Below, one piece after another: positions 5,417-5,909 of a stretch of DNA of 5,909 nucleotides (within the stretch, counting starts at the first letter, position 1; each line of letters starts with the position of its first letter). The stretch is from the NCBI GenBank assembly GCA_030632385.1, contig DAOVUW010000056.1, positions 1 to 5,909 on the forward strand, in the 5' to 3' direction. The DNA is from Candidatus Nanohalarchaeota archaeon (GTDB lineage Archaea > EX4484-52). A model generated the notes under the pieces. That model saw nothing but the letters and a program-made list of their open reading frames with translations. It ran no database searches and had not been told where the DNA came from. A program made the translations under genes and the position numbers.

Positions 5417-5909
5417 GAAAATTCTTGGAATTGATGAGGCTGGAAGAGGATGCGTCATAGGACCTTTAGTTATGTGCGGATATCAAATAGATGAAAATAA
5501 CAATGAATTTATCCAAATAGAATCCCGGTTAAAAGATTCAAAACAATTATCAAAAACAAAAAGAGAAGAATTATACTCTGTTCTGACAAAACTTACAGAG
5601 TCAAAAGCAATTATGGGTATTGTCGAAGTAGAAGAAATAGACAGAAAAATGGCAGAGATTTCATTAAATGATATTGAAGAAAAATGTGCTTTGGATATTA
5701 TTTCTTCTTCTGAAGCAAAAGAGATTTACATTGATTGTTTTTCAACTAAAAAAAACATGAAAGAGGAATTTATTAAAAAAGCAAAAAAAAATGTTCAGAT
5801 ATTTCTTGAATTTAAGGCAGATTCAAAATACAAGATTGTCAGTGCAGCATCTATTGTTGCAAAAGTCACAAGAGATAATTTCATCAAAGAAATAAATGAA
5901 AAATACAAA
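5415..5909 (+). CDS. rnhB: Ribonuclease HII, archaeal type (C-terminus beyond window)
   Basis: This enzyme cleaves the RNA strand of RNA-DNA hybrids and nicks DNA at misincorporated ribonucleotides, supporting replication and genome maintenance. The first 165 residues are present and the frame is open to the window end. Archaeal homologs are usually about 200-230 residues, so roughly the last quarter is missing. GIDEAGRG at the N-terminus gives catalytic Asp7 and Glu8. DSKQLS (41-46) is the conserved substrate-contact segment. YIDCFS gives Asp107, and EFKADSKY gives Asp136 before SAASIVAKVTRD, so the D-E-D-D tetrad is complete. GRG-x-VIGPLV is the archaeal form of the motif, where bacteria have GPLAGPVV. 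Residue 13 is Cys where Pro is usual. The ATG directly precedes the conserved N-terminus and has no SD; a TATA-like box about 29 bases upstream suggests leaderless transcription. It is divergent from the hydrolase operon, so functional linkage is not implied. Confidence 0.96.
   Translation, partial: MKILGIDEAGRGCVIGPLVMCGYQIDENNNEFIQIESRLKDSKQLSKTKREELYSVLTKLTESKAIMGIVEVEEIDRKMAEISLNDIEEKCALDIISSSEAKEIYIDCFSTKKNMKEEFIKKAKKNVQIFLEFKADSKYKIVSAASIVAKVTRDNFIKEINEKYK

Overview
The window most resembles a fragment of a small, AT-rich archaeal genome, possibly DPANN-like. The RNase HII at the right end has the archaeal N-terminal signature (GIDEAGRG followed by VIGPLV). The main genes lack Shine-Dalgarno sequences but have TATA-like boxes about 21-30 bases upstream of their ATGs, as in leaderless archaeal transcription. 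Lineage is inferred from these features only; no marker in the window fixes it.

Layout, left to right. (1) Positions 1-203, plus strand: the middle of a sugar-nucleotidyltransferase, cut by the window edge on the left and apparently truncated just after its EKP motif on the right. (2) About 164-358: a short field of recurring, partly inverted TCCACA/TGTGGA repeats containing a 30-bp direct repeat (27/30 identical). (3) 356-3504, minus strand: a P2-type (Ca2+-ATPase-like) P-type ATPase followed after 8 bases by a small five-helix membrane protein of unknown function. (4) 3617-5364, minus strand: an RNase Z-like metallo-beta-lactamase-fold hydrolase followed after 8 bases by an M14-type zinc amidohydrolase of the succinylglutamate desuccinylase/aspartoacylase superfamily. 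(5) 5415-5909, plus strand: RNase HII, catalytic tetrad complete, C-terminus beyond the window. It diverges from the hydrolase pair across a 50-bp promoter region with a palindromic TATA-like box.

The window therefore holds two minus-strand operons (hydrolase pair, then ATPase plus small membrane protein), a divergent housekeeping gene on the right, and a broken gene with repeats on the left. I see no clear new defence or mobile system. The most interesting points are the ATPase, whose ion site II is intact while site I is degraded; its tightly coupled small membrane partner with a CxxHxC motif; the repeat field at the truncated gene; and a perfect 20-bp palindrome followed by a T-run inside the amidohydrolase gene.
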